DNA of 64,000 nucleotides from Musa acuminata AAA Group. Taxonomy: Eukaryota > Streptophyta > Magnoliopsida > Zingiberales > Musaceae. The translations under genes were made by a program, and so were the position numbers. Below the pieces are notes generated by a model. That model did no database searches and had not been told where the DNA came from. It saw only the letters and a list, made by a program, of their open reading frames with translations. Shown piece by piece: positions 37,629 to 50,025 of this stretch (the stretch's first letter is position 1; each line of letters opens with the position of its first letter). The DNA lies in contig NC_088330.1 in assembly GCF_036884655.1 (NCBI RefSeq), positions 33,275,001 to 33,339,000 of the forward strand. Reading direction: 5' to 3'.

Positions 37629-38162
37629 TTCGGAATTAATTATAATTTTTTTTTATAATTAGGCCTTATTAGTATCACGATTTTTATTCTTAAAAATTTT
37701 ATGTTAATAGGCACTGATGTGAAAATGATGGATAAAGAAATAATTTTAACATTCTTTTCGTTTTCAATAATTTTATCGATAAAAATATTATTTTAATATC
37801 TCACGGGTTGAAAACAGAAATATTGAAATTATCTTTTTGCTCATCATTTTCGTGCTTATCCTATGACATTATGTATTATATTTTTCGTCAATACAAATGA
37901 CGATGTTAAAATAAATTAAATTATTTAATTATAAAAATCTCAATATAAATTTTTTAAGTATAAATATCACGTAAGGTAATATATAATTAGTACTTTAATT
38001 TACTATAACAAGAAACAAGTTTTTGGGAAGTCCCATATTTTTGGGTTTTCTTAAATTGCTAAAGAGTCGATGGTCATCGTTCTTTGTTGCAGCCATGTCT
38101 TCACCGGAGATTTCTTATTTTGCTTACATTATTTTCGTCCCATTCCGTCATTTACATCTCGC

Positions 38163-38164
<2 letters not shown>

Positions 38165-38252
<88 letters not shown>
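38165..38252. repeat. Long (TA)n microsatellite
   Basis: About 44 uninterrupted TA units. Such tracts are hypermutable and often form cruciforms. It generates spurious YIYIYI reading frames in both directions. Confidence 0.95.
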
Positions 38253-39494
38253 CTCAAGTTTTCCTTCCTTCTTATTTGACTGTGTTAAGTAGTAACATCA
38301 TCACATGTGATTGCATTACAACAAGTCTTCCGTTTTTGTTGCATAGATCTACTCCCATCATTCTTGATCGATTCCTCAATAATGGTGACAACCTTTATTT
38401 CTTTAGTAATTATTTGTTAGATTTACGCATCTGTCCTCGTAGAGTTGTTAAATGGCGTATTTGCTAACATTTATTTTAATAGATAATTTATAAAAAAAAT
38501 CCCTAGTAATGAATTTTATCTAATAATGTTTTATAGAGCAATGCCTCATTGTTTAAAAATCTCAATAATACCCCCCTAGAATCATGTTGTTTCAAGTTCG
38601 ATGGATTCATAGTTCAATTTAGTTTAAGTTAGATTGATTCAGGTTGGATCCTTTCATATCAAGTTGAGTCTGAGTGATGTCTTATTGTTTAAAAATCTCA
38701 ATAATACTTGCTAGAATCATGTTGTTTTAAGTTATCAAGTTGAGTCGAGTCGAACCCTTAAAAATATTAAATTATTTATAATAAATATCAAAATTTATTT
38801 TTTTATCTCATCTTCTTTGATATTTAGTTCATTCCATTTTATTATTATTATTATTAAATTATATACTCTTTGATGATCTAGAGAAGAAGGAAGAAGAAAA
38901 AAGAAAGAGAACAAAAGGAAGAAAAGATGTTGTAAATAAGAAGTGAAAGGATTTTATTAAAATTAAATTATAAAATAAAGATATATGTCTATTTATAAAA
39001 AGATAATTTAAAAATATTTAAAGTTCTTAATAAGGTATTATAAACAAAAAAATAGTAATCTTCCTAAATCAATTGAATAGTTAATGTTCAGTTGAATTGA
39101 TCTAATTTAATTCATCTCAAATGAATCAATTTATTTATTTTTTTATATTCTATTAATACATAAGTAAATAAATAATTAAAATTTGGTTGAATCAATCTCA
39201 TCTAATTCGTCTTACAACTCAAACATAGTGATCATCATCTTTTTATAATTTAATTAAGGATATTTTGATCAAAGACATAAAAAATCATCGGTAGAATCAA
39301 AATATCTTATTTTAATTATAATCTATAGGGGTAGATGTGTAAATCTATAACTTTTAGAGGGTCACAGCTGGGCTTACTTGAATTGTCGGTGGGTGGTCTT
39401 ACGAGACAGCAGCAGCGGCAGCTTCAAAGGCCAACGCCTGCGTACATACGCAGATCCAGATCTGTAGTGATCAGATCAGGCTTCGGAGGAGACG

Positions 39495-41243
39495 ATGCTG
39501 GGCGCAGGCCGGCGATTCCAGCTCCGGCCGGATCACCCCATCCGCAACGGCGGCTTCGCACTCTTCGTCGCGGCCGTCCTCGTCTTCACCATCATCGCCG
39601 CCACCTACCAGCCCGATGACCCCCTCCTCCACGCCTCCTCCTCTTCCTCCTCCTCCAAGCTCACGTCCTTCCTCGTCTCCACCTCCAATGCCACCTTCCT
39701 AGCCGACGTCTCCGTCCTCCGCACCGGCGAGGACTTCCAGAACTCCTCCTCCCCGTCCTCCGCCGCCGATAACCGCGTCGCCGAGATCGCCCCCTTCATC
39801 GAACTCTCTGACATCGACAACTCCACCACCTCCGCTATTGCCGAGGTGTGCGACCCCGGCGCCCCCGTTGACTGCGCCGACCGAGAGCTCTTCCACCTGC
39901 TGATGCGCGCTGCCATCGAATCCTTTCCCGACATCCACTTCTACCGCTTCGGCAAGCCGGCCTCCGTCCCCGGCGCTGCGGGCGCCTGCGACATGGCTTG
40001 GCGCTTCCGCCCCCGAGACGCCACGCGCCCCACCTTCTACAAGGACTACCGCCGCTTCCACCTTGCCAGATCGGAAAACTGCACCCTCTTCGTCTCCAAG
40101 ATCGACGACTACCACTCCGGCGTCAACGCCCGCAAGCGCCGCCGCTCCAAGCACGGGGCTGGAGGCGGCGGCGGTGGGGAAGTCGTCTTCGAGCCGAAGA
40201 AGAATGCCCCGGCGGCCGAGGAACACAAGGCCGATGAGAAGCTGGAGGCTGTGCCCGTCGTCGGAGAGGCCGTGAACGACACCCTCCCGGTCATCGAGTC
40301 GGAGTCCACCTTCAGCGCCGGCAAGTACCTCATCTACGACGGTGGCGGCGACCGATGCAAGAGCATGAACCACTACCTTTGGAGCTTCCTCTGTGCGCTC
40401 GGAGAAGCTCAGTACTTGAATCGAACACTTGTCATGGATCTGACCATTTGCCTCTCCTCGATCTACACCGGGACGGGCCAGGACGCGGAAGGGAAGGACT
40501 TCAGGTTCTACTTCGATTTCGAGCACCTGAAGGATTCGGCATCGGTCATCGACCAGCGCCAGTTCTGGACGGACTGGGGGAAGTGGGAGAAGAAGGACAA
40601 GCTCAGCCTGCACTTCGTCAACGACTTCAAGCTCACGCCCATGAAGCTCGCCGGCGTCAAGGACACCCTGATCATGAGGAAGTTCGGCGACGTGGAGCCC
40701 GACAACTACTGGTACAGGGTCTGCGAGGGGGAGACCGAGTCCGTGATCCAGCGCCCCTGGCACCTCCTCTGGAAGTCCCGGCGGCTGATGGAGATCGTCT
40801 CCGCCGTATCCTCGCAACTCAGCTGGGACTTCGACTCCGTCCACATCGTGCGAGGGGACAAGGCGAGGAACCCCGAGCTGTGGCCCAACCTCGCGAGGGA
40901 CACATCACCGGATGCGCTCCTCGCGACGCTCGGCGACAAGATCGACAACGGCAGGCGGCTGTACATCGCCACCAATGAGCCCGACACCACATTCTTTGAT
41001 CCCTTGAAGGACAAGTATATGACGTATTTCCTCAACGACTTCAGAGACTTGTGGAATGAGACGAGCGAGTGGTATACGGAGACCAAGGAGCTCAATGGAG
41101 GGATCCCCGTGGAATTCGATGGCTATATGAGGGTGGAGGTCGACACCGAAGTGTTCTTGAGGGGGAAGAAGCAGCTTGAGACCTTCAATGATCTAACCAG
41201 TGACTGCAAGGATGGTGTCAATACCTGCCCTGCTTCTTCTTGA
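39495..41243 (+). CDS. O-fucosyltransferase-like type II membrane protein, 582 aa
   Basis: It belongs to the plant GT106/O-FucT-like superfamily, close to a branch I recall as Arabidopsis At2g04280/At4g12700, whose activity is not established. Intronless CDS. Seen: a short basic cytosolic N-terminus with RRFQLRPDHP, a single anchor at about residues 20-37, a Ser-rich low-complexity stem, then lumenal blocks FYRFGKPASVPG, the GKYLIYDGGGDRCKSMNHY entry motif typical of the family, WSFLCALGEAQYLNRTLVMD, FRFYFDFEHLKD and VHIVRGDKARN. A variable Lys/Gly-rich insert lies around residues 210-260. Several N-glycosylation sequons (NSS, NST, NCT, NRT) are present, consistent with a Golgi-lumen domain. 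The 5' half is extremely GC-rich, a monocot-style gradient, and produces long antisense shadow frames. Cell-wall glycan synthesis is an inference. Confidence 0.88.
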   Translation: MLGAGRRFQLRPDHPIRNGGFALFVAAVLVFTIIAATYQPDDPLLHASSSSSSSKLTSFLVSTSNATFLADVSVLRTGEDFQNSSSPSSAADNRVAEIAPFIELSDIDNSTTSAIAEVCDPGAPVDCADRELFHLLMRAAIESFPDIHFYRFGKPASVPGAAGACDMAWRFRPRDATRPTFYKDYRRFHLARSENCTLFVSKIDDYHSGVNARKRRRSKHGAGGGGGGEVVFEPKKNAPAAEEHKADEKLEAVPVVGEAVNDTLPVIESESTFSAGKYLIYDGGGDRCKSMNHYLWSFLCALGEAQYLNRTLVMDLTICLSSIYTGTGQDAEGKDFRFYFDFEHLKDSASVIDQRQFWTDWGKWEKKDKLSLHFVNDFKLTPMKLAGVKDTLIMRKFGDVEPDNYWYRVCEGETESVIQRPWHLLWKSRRLMEIVSAVSSQLSWDFDSVHIVRGDKARNPELWPNLARDTSPDALLATLGDKIDNGRRLYIATNEPDTTFFDPLKDKYMTYFLNDFRDLWNETSEWYTETKELNGGIPVEFDGYMRVEVDTEVFLRGKKQLETFNDLTSDCKDGVNTCPASS

Positions 41244-42563
41244 TGCTATGCTACATCAGTAAGAACATTTTAGACCTCAATGTTGTCTTCTCCCCTGATT
41301 GTTATGAGATTACTGATCTAGAACTCATTAATGTTTCTACTTGTCAGTATCATCATAGGGAGGCCATTAGATCTATATCATGGAGCTTCAATCTCTCATC
41401 TTCACCTTGGCATATTTCTACAAAGTGAGTCAAGTTTGCAGGATCCTCAATCTTTAGAAGACCTCCGGGTTGTTTCCTTCTCTGCCTGGTTATGATTTCT
41501 TTGAGCTATTTGATACTGTTGTTGTAGTCTTATCAAGAGCTAGTCATCTATTATTGTCATGTTCATCCAAAAGACTCATCTGACTTTTGACTTTTTGTTG
41601 TGCTATATAATTCAGATGATATTGCCAGAGGATGCTCTTAAGTTTGACTAATTGTCAAGTAAATAATTCCAAATAATAATATTTCACTGTCTTAAGAGCA
41701 TTAGTTGAATGTTTTATTAATTTTATAGCATCGATAAACCATAAAAAGGTTTGCTAATTTATTAATCGACTAATTTATCGTTTAGTCAAGTGTTACATGA
41801 ATTAATATTTAAAACAAACTATTAGTTGATTCCACAAGACTAATTTACAATTTTATTATCTACTTAGCAATTCATTCTCTATTTTATGGATCCCACAAAT
41901 GTTTTTATTACTAGCGAACAAATAAGAATATGCAACAACCAATATTCTCGCATGTATACATCAAAGTATTTCTAAAACCTTATATTTTTCAAAAAAATAA
42001 TTTTATTATTATTATTATTTTTATCGATAATCTTAATGGTTTTTAATCATCAAAGTAAAATTTTATATTCATTATATATCTTTTACGAAAAATAGAAATA
42101 GATTCCGATAAATATTAAATACATCTATCGTGTAATGTCTAAACGAGAAAAAAATAAAATAAAATAGTAAATCAAGGAACAAAATGTCTTTTGATTGGTG
42201 CTTCTTTTATCTTATTTTAAATAATGGAAAACATATCTCATATTGAAATCAAGAGGTCCGATCGAATCATATCAAGGATGACCTGATCGACCCTGTTATA
42301 CAATGATTTGGACTCAAATTAGTTCGGGTTAGTCGCATTAATGTCCTGAACTCGAATTCGACCCGCCAATCAATACCCGAGTCACGTCCTCGCCCGGTTC
42401 AATGTGGGGCGAGGAATTGCCGCCCCATGAGAAACTTGCCCTAGCCTCGGATGCCTATTTAAGATGTCACCGAGGGCGAAGCGCTGCTGTGCCGAAGTCG
42501 TCACGTCCCTCGATCGTGTAAAGAGGGGTGTGCGGGCGAAGGAAGAGCGAACGAGCGAGGTCG
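41244..42563. other. Intergenic DNA upstream of the ankyrin gene
   Basis: AT-rich spacer with no supported ORF up to about 42280. It then becomes GC-rich (42350-42563), containing the probable promoter and 5' UTR of the ankyrin-repeat gene, with a small GGGGCGAGGAATTGCCGCCCC near-palindrome at about 42406-42425. Confidence 0.5.
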
Positions 42564-44915
42564 ATGGCTGTTCCCGGGAGGCGCAACGGTGTGATGGATG
42601 AGGAGGATGACGAGGACGATGTCCTCTTCGACGACGGCGACGCCTTGGCCGACCTCGACCTTGACTCCGACGTCCCGCCTCACCTCCGCGCCCTCGTCGA
42701 GGCCGCCGAGAGCGGAAACGTCGACGCCCTCCGCTCAGCCCTCGGTATGAACCCCATCTCTTTTCTCTCTCAAGAATCCTAAGCCACGTACTTGTGTTCT
42801 ATCGGGTTTCGTCCTCTTTGTTTACACTTACTACGACTTACAATATGTAAAGAATCTGTTTGAGTCGATTAAGAAGAATGCTTAGGGCTTCCCTATATAT
42901 CCCTCATTGGAAGTTATGATTTCTCAACTTGGAGATGTACAACTGTGAGATGATATGTATGTCCACTAAAATTAAGTATTAGAAGTTGATATTTTTAGGG
43001 GGGGCAACCAAACATCAACAATTTCATAGGCAGTAGAAAATGCTACCATATTTATGAATGCTATTTGAAAATACTTTTGGGGGGAATCTCATATTGGTAG
43101 TTTAGTGTTAGTGTCTCTTATGCCATGGCTGGGGAGTCAGCACGGCAAGGCTCGACTTCAGATACGCAAGGTCGTTCGGTCCGGCACTCGGGTAGCAGAG
43201 GTGGGCGTTGGTCTTCTCGAGTTTGGTGCCTCATCGTGTGCTTGTCGAATCCCTGCATGTAGGTCGGGATCGGGAAGTTTCCCGACCCGACCCTTCCAAA
43301 GATTAAGTTAGCTTTTATCTCCCAGTCTTCCCCCCTTGGCGCTGACCAGGGGTGAGTTTTTATACCTGTGTGCGGAGCCGGTCGTACTCGGTCCATTAAT
43401 GTCTGTCGACCGTTGGGGCGGTCGACCCATACTTCCCATGTGGGCGTCGGCCGACCCGCATGGATCGGCGCTGAGCGGCGCCGCCCTGGGCTTTTCGGGG
43501 CAGCCACATACCTTGCGGCATAGTCCCAGGCTTTTCGGGACGGCATCGTACCATGCGTGGCTTTGTACGGTCTTGCGGGGATCCGAATCCGGCCTGTTGT
43601 GCTGATGCGGTCTGCTACCTAGGCCGCCCGGTGATGATGTGGCTGTGGGTCGCTGCCTAGGGGTGTGCGTCGCCAGTATATGCCCTGTCGCTTGGGTTTC
43701 AAAATTTACGTTTGCATACTCATATTCTTCTACAATGGATGGACATGTATTAGCTGATGAAGCTTGTATAAACTAGAATGTCTGAGTTCATGAACCATTT
43801 AGCCTGTTCAATTCTGCCAGAAACAAGCTTATTTACTGATATAAAACATTCTTTGTTTGTATTGCAGAAAAGACACTCTGACAGCATATTAAGGAATAGA
43901 TCTGCTAGTGTTTTGTTTCTTGGTCCTCAAGCTCACCATTTCAGAGAACTATTCCGTGAAATACATAAAATTATTTCCATGGTTTAATGAGTTGGCATCA
44001 TCGATGCAATCTATCTGCAGTTTGGCGGTCAGAATAGGGATTTAACTGGGAGGAAAAAAGGGGGTTGGTTGATGGGATTAGGTGGGAGGTATTTGCTTGT
44101 AATAATTAAGCTGTCTTCCACTTCAATGGAGGATGCTGTTGGGGCATCCAGCAACATGTCATCTTTGTGTTTTGGCTAGTTAATAAGGGCGATTTTCTTT
44201 CTAGCATGCATAACTAGTGTGAAATTTTACTTGTAATATTGCTCTTATAAACAAAATGATGAAATGTTTGGGTCCTAGTTTAATACCTAGGGCCATTAAT
44301 ATATTTTGTGTAGAGATAGTGTTGCTAAAATTTCCTTAGACCATCAAATGATCACATACAAATAATGTGGCATCGACCCTAGATAAGTTAAACTGGTGTG
44401 TAAGATCCTATTTGTGTTGGTAATGACATGATAGAAGGGATTTTCTGTAGCAAGGTTTGCAATACCGAATGATACCGCCTGTATCGGGCGGTATGTACCG
44501 GTTCATCAGTAGATCGGTACACGAACCATCTACTACCAAGCGGTACCATCAATTATCGTCGACGATGACCGAGGGGGAAGAAAGAGGGAGTCTGAGGGAG
44601 AAGAAAGAGGGAGAAGGTGAAAGAAGAGGCAGAAGGGGAAGAAAGAAATAGGAAAAAAAAAAACCAAAAAGGAGAACCTGAGATCGGCACCGCTCTCGTC
44701 GTCTGCGGTGACTTCTCACCCGCGTGCAGGGAGAAGAGTATCGGTGTCGCGGGGTGAAGAGAGCTGACGCCTCAACAAATTTTTGTTTTTCCTATGACGT
44801 CGCCTCGGCAACGTCGCCCGAGAAGAGATGTGAGGCAACGTCACAATTTTTTTTTTTTCTGCAACATCGCCTCAGCGACGTCGCAAACTTTTCTTTTTTT
44901 ACTGTAATGTCACAA

Positions 44916-44952
<37 letters not shown>

Positions 44953-46681
44953 TGAGCGGTATACCAAAATATATCGCTTGGTATACAGTATCATACCGTA
45001 CTGAGCAAATATTGAAATTCTGGTACGATACAAAATTTCAATCCTTGTTCTATAGTGATTTCAGTTGCCATGTTAATGTTCGTTTCGTGGGATTTGTTCA
45101 ATCTTCTATCTACTGGTTCAAATATCTTTTAGACAAACACAATATGATTATTGATCTTCTTTACCGTGATAAAATTTTTATTATTTTGAGTAGATTTGTC
45201 AAATATTGTCGTGTGCCTTCTATATTACCTACGATTATTTATGAGCTTTAGCTATTAGGCTTCTTGCCAGTTCTATAGTTGTCAAAGAGACTGGGTGGCC
45301 CTAGGCAATATACCTATCCTGAAATGCATGTGATAACCTAGATGAAATTTCGACAAGGAAGGTTAGACTGTCATTATTTATGTAGCTAGTACATAAAAAG
45401 TCATAAGAATTGTGTTGTTTTTTATGGTATATATTCTGATTTTCCTTGACTCTTATAAGATACAATTGATATATACCTTTGTTATAAAAAATTGTTATAT
45501 CTTGCAAAAATGATTTAACTAAATAAATATCAATGCAAGTGTAGTATTGTCATTATTATCTCAATTAATATGATTGTAATCACAACATATTTGGTATTGA
45601 ACTCTTGAATATTTATCTGTACTCAATCTTTCAAAGTTTCTCAGATGATGTGAATTGCTATTTGCTTTCTTTACTGTTTTTACACTTCCAAATTTTTCTG
45701 ACCTTTGAGTTTAAGACAGCTGGTTATCACTTGTTTGGACTCATCCTTTTCTATATTTCCTCTTCTTTTAATATATGTAGTATTCTTGCTTATGTTGAAA
45801 TACAGATAATCATACTGGCAGCATTGATGAACCAGTGGAAGATGGTGATACTGTCCTCCACTTGTCTTGTCTTTATGGCTATTTTCCATGTGTTCAGGTT
45901 GGCTATCTAACATCTTATTGTCTTATCCCACTCTTACTGCTTAAATAGGAACAACATGACATGCTCTTTTCTTAGCTACTACTGGAGCGAGGAGCTAGCT
46001 TGGAGTCCAAGGATGAAGAAGGGGCCATTCCTCTTCATGATGCTTGTGCTGGAGGTAGGTGTCAACTGTTCCTAGTGTTTGCTCCTGTTTCAGCTACTCA
46101 AAAATACAGTTTCACCTTTGGTGCCTTGTGATCCAACCTCATGTGTCCATCAAAGGAAGAAATACTAAAACCTACCAATCAAATGCATATTTTTAGTCTT
46201 TTGCCTTTACATGGATGATATATGCAGGGTTCACTGAAATTGTTCAATGCATGCTGAACTCTGCGGGTAGCCCAGATTTTGTGATGCAACTGCTAAGTGC
46301 TACTGATATTGAAGGCGATACTGTAAATTTTCCTCAACCAAAACGCAGATTTTTATCAATTTATTTTTTTAATATACGCCAACCTGGTAGCTGCATTATT
46401 ATTCTGTATACAGCCTCTGCATCATGCTGCTAGAGGAGAACATCTCGATGTTGTAAAGTTGTTGCTTGCTGCTGGGGCCTCTCCTAAGAAGACAAACATT
46501 TATGGGAAGGTACTACACTATGCGACATGTCACTTGCATATTTTTTATGAGCATCACGTATCTGTAGCTTACTAACTGATTATCACTGTAGATCCCAGCA
46601 GAACTTGCAGATCAAGAGACAGAGGTCCGGAGCATTTTAATTGCAGCAACAGCTTCTGCAGATGAGGTGTCATGCCAGTAA
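42564..46681 (+). CDS. Ankyrin-repeat protein with acidic N-terminus, 6 exons, 210 aa
   Basis: A small soluble protein-interaction module of unknown partner. Exons: 42564-42744, 45806-45897, 45976-46054, 46228-46322, 46414-46509 and 46592-46681, all GT-AG, 633 nt in total. The N-terminus (MAVPGRRNG then MDEEDDEDDVLFDD) is strongly acidic. Ankyrin repeats follow: EDGDTVLHLSCLYGYFPCVQ, DEEGAIPLHDACAGGFTEIV, DIEGDTPLHHAARGEHLDVV and a final NIYGKIPAELADQ. Each carries the G.TPLH.A..G core. No membrane segment, zinc finger or kinase domain is present. Start: the ATG at 42564; an in-frame GTG codon upstream is not a plausible start. Intron 1 (42745-45805, 3.06 kb) houses a GC-rich insertion and a hAT-type MITE without disturbing the exons. 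Confidence 0.87.
43095..43690. mobile_element. GC-rich foreign segment in ankyrin intron 1, possible solo LTR
   Basis: Within an AT-rich intron about 600 bases switch abruptly to high GC and then back. Internal near-repeats occur (GGGCTTTTCGGGGCAGCCACATACC and CAGGCTTTTCGGGACGGCATCGTACC at about 43490-43555; only the general pattern is quoted). No frame encodes a recognisable protein. GC-rich LTRs of gypsy elements look like this, but I found no confident boundaries or target duplication. Confidence 0.4.
44451..45047. mobile_element. hAT-type MITE with 8-bp target duplication
   Basis: The 597-base element begins CAAGGTTTGCAATACCG and ends, read from the other strand, CAAGGATTGAAATTTTG, giving imperfect terminal inverted repeats. 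It is flanked by TTCTGTAG at 44443-44450 and TTCTATAG at 45048-45055, an 8-bp duplication with one mismatch, the size typical of hAT transposons. Subterminal regions are full of GGTACC/GGTATAC-type palindromes. The interior has a purine-rich tract and a (TA)n run at 44919-44950. No transposase is encoded. Confidence 0.65.
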
Positions 46682-49600
46682 GTTTAGGGGATCCTGAGGC
46701 CAGCCCTGGTGATCCCCTTCTATGATGAGAAAGTAACACTGATAGCAATGAATTGAGGTTCTTTATCAAGGGTTTGTAGGATTGCCCAAGGAAGAAGCAT
46801 CAACTGGTTTCCCTTATATGCTTAAGGTTTCGGTATAATACTGCTTTTAATTAAGCACTTCTATAGTCTGCTAATTTGCAATTTTTATCTGTTGAATCGA
46901 AGGTAGACATGTTGGGATAATAGGACTTCATTTACTATGTCATAGTACAAATATTCTTGCTCAAAGTTGTTGTTTATATATGATTTGAATTTTTGATCAA
47001 CACAATCATTATATGAGTGAAGAAAAATTGTCTTCAACCTGTCAAATTTGTTAGAGAAATTTGTCCTATGGAGTAGGGGGAGCCTGTTATAAAGCGTCGT
47101 CTCCTTGGTCACTAGGTTCTCATCAAGCATGAAATTATGCTGGTGCTGGTTCCATATTGGCTCCATTATTTTGGCATTTAAAACATTTGCAGCTTTGCAA
47201 TCGGTTCATTTTGCTTGTATCATGCCTCTCTCTCTCAGGGTCTAATCTTGCTGTTGCGAGAAATTGAATTGGTAAGCCCAGTGACACAGTGAGCCGAGTG
47301 ACCAGAAATCTTTAGGTAACATGACTTGTGCTTTCTGATTGTTTGTGAAGCTGCAAATAGCTGAACCTTTTCTTTTACATAAAGGCTGTAGCCTTATTTG
47401 AGACAGTATACCTTATTCAGATAATATTTCATTTCCTACAATTAACTATACGTTTCTTTTTTTTATAATTATTCTTGAGATCAATTTTTTGCAACAAAAT
47501 TTCAGTCATTATTTGCATGTTGTCATGAGAACTTTGCAGTTGCTAATTTTACAGACTTGCCTTTGCAAGGGAAGTCATGTAAGGGATCCTTAAAAACTGT
47601 CCATTCCACTTTCCTTTTTATTTGTAAATAAGTATCTTTACTAAATAAAAATAGGTATAAAAAATTGGTTAGACCAAACTAGATGAACAGTTGTGACTAA
47701 GACAGGAAGTAGGATGGATAGTTCTGTAGAATTTGCATCCAGATTTTGCCCCTTTTTCTCCTTTAAAGATTTTTCTCTCAAAACAAGATATGCATTTTCT
47801 ACATTTTGTGAAAGTTTGAATTAGGTAATTGTGGAATTCCCATTAAGATGGATGGTTGACAAGTTAAAATTATCAAGTAGTTGGGAGAAAACGATTAGGA
47901 TGTGAAAGAATAAAAAAAATCAGAAAACATGAACCTCTGTCATGTTAAAGGGACAAAGGTATCTATATTAGTTTCATCTTCATCTCTATACTTATCCTGG
48001 TCATATCATAATCAGCTTAGGTGGTCAAGAAGACACCTAAGTTGAATCATCCATAATCATTAGAAAGGTTAAAAAGAAAGAAGACACCAAGAAGTTGTAA
48101 CTGTTCTGGAATATACATCTCCTATGTTGCTTTGGAGCACTTTAAATGTCTGTAGATTTGGGACAAATGATTATGAGTTGATAGTGAAGGACAAATCAGT
48201 CTTATGTTACAATTTCTGACTTGAGGAAGGTGGAAGTTGGATCAAGTGAAGTGGGAATTTGACTCAAAGGTGGGAAGAGGCAGGAGTGTCACTGTCAATA
48301 GGAGAGATTGGGAGGCCACTTGCCTCCTCTGTAACATCACCTGCACCAACATGCATTAGTTCCAACTTCCTAGTTGTAATCAAACAGCCAAAGCAACCAC
48401 CACAACTCCCACCTGCCACTCCTGACCTCCAGTCTTCTCCCTCATACTCCTACATATCTCTTCTGTATGTACCACAAAAATGAAAGGGTTCTTGTGCATG
48501 TTGTTTTTGTGGCTCTCTGGAAAGGAAGATCAATGAAGGGCATTACCTCCCCATCAAGATAAGTAGTGAGTGCCCAATTCCCAGAGCTGCTTGGCTTGGA
48601 GTGAGAAATGAAGTGACATCACTCTTGTATCCTCCCTCCATCTCATCCCCTAGTTGAAGCCAAGACTAGTAAGTCTTTGGATGTTTGTTGGGTGGTTTCT
48701 TTCATGTGATACCTTGATTAGTCCTACATTGGACTAGATAAGATTTTGATTGGATGACTATTTTTCCCAAAAGTTTGAAGGTTTCTCTAGAAGGGCCTAT
48801 CTGACACTAAAACTTTTACATCCCTTATCAGATGCAAATTGGAACTGACTTGATATGTTAACCTCATCCCAGAGTATTTATAGATGAATAAACTACTATG
48901 TAAAGAGGCATATACTTTGATGCCATGTTGGGTGTCCATGAGTCTCAAAAGCTTGGATTCATGATGGTTCTATTCTGTGACATGAGGACATTTTATGCAT
49001 ATATGACAGGGAAGTTGAGCAACTCAGCAAGCAGGAGATTTACATAAATTCGAAGTTTTTTTTTTCCTGAAGTTTTCTTTGTTTTAAAAGTTTAGGCTCT
49101 TTCAGATCCAAGCAATAATGGCCAAAGTGTGTTGTAGTTAGTTTGAGCTATAAAATCTCAGCAATGTCTCCATGCCTCTTATAGGAGAGGAGACCATCTG
49201 ATGCATTGTTTCATTTCAAGAATATTATAAGTATTCATTTGGTCAACAATTTGCCCTCTTTGGTTCCCAATTCATGCCCTTACCACCTGCCATTTGTTTG
49301 AACTCCTCCCACCTATTTTTAATTACACCATTTTAGCCAGCTGCCCAATGGCTATACAACTTTAAAGTATTTTGTAGCAGTCACCAGATCCCACACAACC
49401 TAATCATGCAAGAGAGAGAGAGAGATAGAGAGAATTGATCATGAACTCTGAGGTGGTACAGGTACCATCTCTCAACAAATTTCTGGTTTCTAATTAATAC
49501 TGGGTACAGGACCATAAGCTAGTCCATCATTAGTGAATTGAAGAATTGGTAATCAGCTAGTGCTTGATAAAGTTGAAACCAATGATCATAGCTGTGGAAT

Positions 49601-49980
49601 CACTATTGCAGAGATCTCTTATCTTACCTCAAATCTGGTACAAGAACACCAGTACTGTATCGGTTGAGCTCTGGTATATGTTTCGCTTTCCCCACTAAAT
49701 GCTGAGCAATCCCTCACATATCAGAGATGTCCTTATGAAATATACTGTGGATTACTGTTCATCTTTTTAAACATTAGAACAAGTTCGGCAGCAACCAATC
49801 TAATAATCCGACAGTGCTGTCATGCATATGCTGCACTTGTTTGCACCACCGCCACTACTTTTAAGTCCTCACGCTTTAAGTCCTCGCCATCTTCGCAACT
49901 GTAAGTTTTGGAGGTGAGCTGAGCCCATGAACACAAGACTCTTAAGGACTGGTGGTAATGCTTGCACAAATCCTGTGTTT

Positions 49981-50025
<45 letters not shown>

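Larger units (their letters stand above)
36864..39494. other. RMD5 3' flank and AT-rich intergenic DNA
   Basis: The 3' UTR of the RMD5-like gene covers the first few hundred bases. An ATG-initiated ORF of 135 codons at 37221-37628 resembles nothing I recognise. The segment 37630-39340 is very AT-rich, with a long TA microsatellite at 38165-38252 and a roughly 55-base local duplication (38545-38599 and 38681-38735). The promoter of the fucosyltransferase-like gene lies at the right end. Confidence 0.5.

Noticed and set aside
38023..38467. Several ORFs with YIYIYI tracts
   Set aside because: Produced entirely by the TA microsatellite.
39699..40844. 381-codon open frame on the minus strand
   Set aside because: It is the antisense shadow of the GC-rich fucosyltransferase-like gene; the sequence is Val/Glu/Gly-rich low complexity without domain features.
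43336..43605. 89-codon ORF in the GC-rich intronic segment
   Set aside because: GC-rich DNA produces long frames by chance on both strands here; no domain seen.
48259..48483. 74-codon ORF in intergenic DNA
   Set aside because: No homology-like motifs, no splice or promoter context; likely chance.
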